Assembly: GCA_905197385.1 (NCBI GenBank)
Contig: CAJJYO010000004.1
Coordinates: 1 to 21,056, forward strand
Reading direction: 5' to 3'
DNA: 21,056 nt
DNA from: an uncultured Collinsella sp.
Lineage (GTDB): Bacteria > Actinomycetota > Coriobacteriia > Coriobacteriales > Coriobacteriaceae
Part shown: piece after piece, positions 20,620 through 21,056 of the stretch
Layout of the letters: every line of letters starts with the position of its first letter
How positions within the stretch are numbered: the first letter of the stretch is position 1
Made by a program: the position numbers and the translations under genes
Notes under the pieces: model-generated
What the model was told of the DNA's origin: nothing
What the model saw: the letters and a program-made list of their open reading frames with translations, nothing else
Databases searched by the model: none

Positions 20620-21056
20620 TTAGTCAACTGGATTGAGCGCGTCGATCTGCGCAAGCCACAGACGCGAGCTAGCGTCACTCGGCATACGCCAATCGCCGCG
20701 CGGGCTGAGCGTCACCGAACCCACCTTGGGACCATCGGGCAGGCAGCTGCGCTTAAACTGCTGGGCAAAGAAGCGACGGTAGAACGTACGTAGCCACGTG
20801 TGGACGGTCTTGGCGTCGTAGACGCCCTCGAAGCTCTTGAGCGCCATGCGGTAGATCTTGCCCGGCTCAAAGCCAAAACGCAGCAGGTAGTAGAGGAAGT
20901 AGTCGTGCAGCTCATACGGGCCCACCAAATCCTCGGTCTTCTGTGCAATCTCGCCGTCGCCCGTGGGCGGCAGAAGCTCGGGGGACACCGGCGTATCGAG
21001 GATATCGAGCAAGACCTCGGCAATGCGCCCGCCAAAGACATCGGCGGCATAGCGCA
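20620..21056 (-). CDS. nadE: Glutamine-dependent NAD+ synthetase, C-terminal end (partial)
   Basis: The frame is open to the right edge of the window, so about 144 C-terminal codons of a longer gene are present. The sequence holds the synthetase-domain end of Nad[38 protein letters not shown], and [43 protein letters not shown] residues. The [13 protein letters not shown] stretch helps bind the deamido-NAD+ intermediate. The enzyme makes NAD+ from deamido-NAD+, ATP and glutamine-derived ammonia. Full-length relatives are about 600-700 residues when they include the N-terminal glutaminase. It is followed on the same strand by a strong terminator. Confidence 0.93.
   Translation of the reverse strand, partial: RYAADVFGGRIAEVLLDILDTPVSPELLPPTGDGEIAQKTEDLVGPYELHDYFLYYLLRFGFEPGKIYRMALKSFEGVYDAKTVHTWLRTFYRRFFAQQFKRSCLPDGPKVGSVTLSPRGDWRMPSDASSRLWLAQIDALNPVD

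Noticed and set aside
1..21056. CRISPR array, tRNA or rRNA genes, transposase genes
   Set aside because: No regularly spaced direct repeats, cloverleaf sequences or transposase motifs were found on either strand.

Overview
The window most resembles a gut actinobacterium of the class Coriobacteriia, and I would guess Collinsella. The basis is high GC with strong G/C third positions, AT-rich regulatory gaps, gene content typical of an anaerobic fermenter (L-lactate dehydrogenase, several PTS proteins), and short palindromic repeats between genes. This placement rests on recognised protein families and overall character, not on a database search.

Left part (1-5058, + strand): the 3' two thirds of mfd (transcription-repair coupling factor), then a PAP2-family membrane phosphatase, a threonine-aldolase-like PLP enzyme and a GNAT acetyltransferase. 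Middle (5080-12444): a GntR/HutC regulator on the - strand faces a SIS-domain sugar-phosphate deglycase across a 205-bp AT-rich gap. An EamA-type transporter follows, then a complete mannose-family PTS (fused EIIA-EIIB, EIIC, EIID) and a second SIS deglycase. Mannose-family PTS genes together with two SIS deglycases are the hallmark of Amadori-product (fructoselysine/glucoselysine) use, as in the gfr/frl systems. I therefore read 5080-15536 as a likely fructoselysine-type uptake and deglycation locus. It is followed by a HAD phosphatase, a YitT-family membrane protein and a second GntR/HutC regulator.

Right part (15783-21056, - strand): a NdpA-like nucleoid-associated protein, a DUF2974/Mbeg1-like alpha/beta-hydrolase, L-lactate dehydrogenase, a class I/II aminotransferase, and the 3' end of glutamine-dependent NAD+ synthetase cut by the window edge.

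Two regulators seem to use two different operators. CTTGTATGCC and related half-sites lie only in the gntR1/SIS1 gap. ACGTTATA lies upstream of gntR2, the EamA gene and the PTS operon, where it sits on or next to the -10 boxes.

The least explained material is between genes. A ~140-160-bp element occurs three times (2245-2380, 7000-7155, 15537-15700), each time directly after a stop codon. The copies share unpaired motifs, while their stems differ in sequence but keep pairing, which is the signature of a structured RNA. There are also two families of short hairpin repeats (CCTACCAAAA... and GGGGACAGGTT...), a 119-bp perfectly bordered palindromic element (13332-13450), and terminator-like hairpins placed directly upstream of the ribosome-binding sites of the aminotransferase and ldh genes. 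No tRNA, rRNA, CRISPR array or transposase gene was seen.
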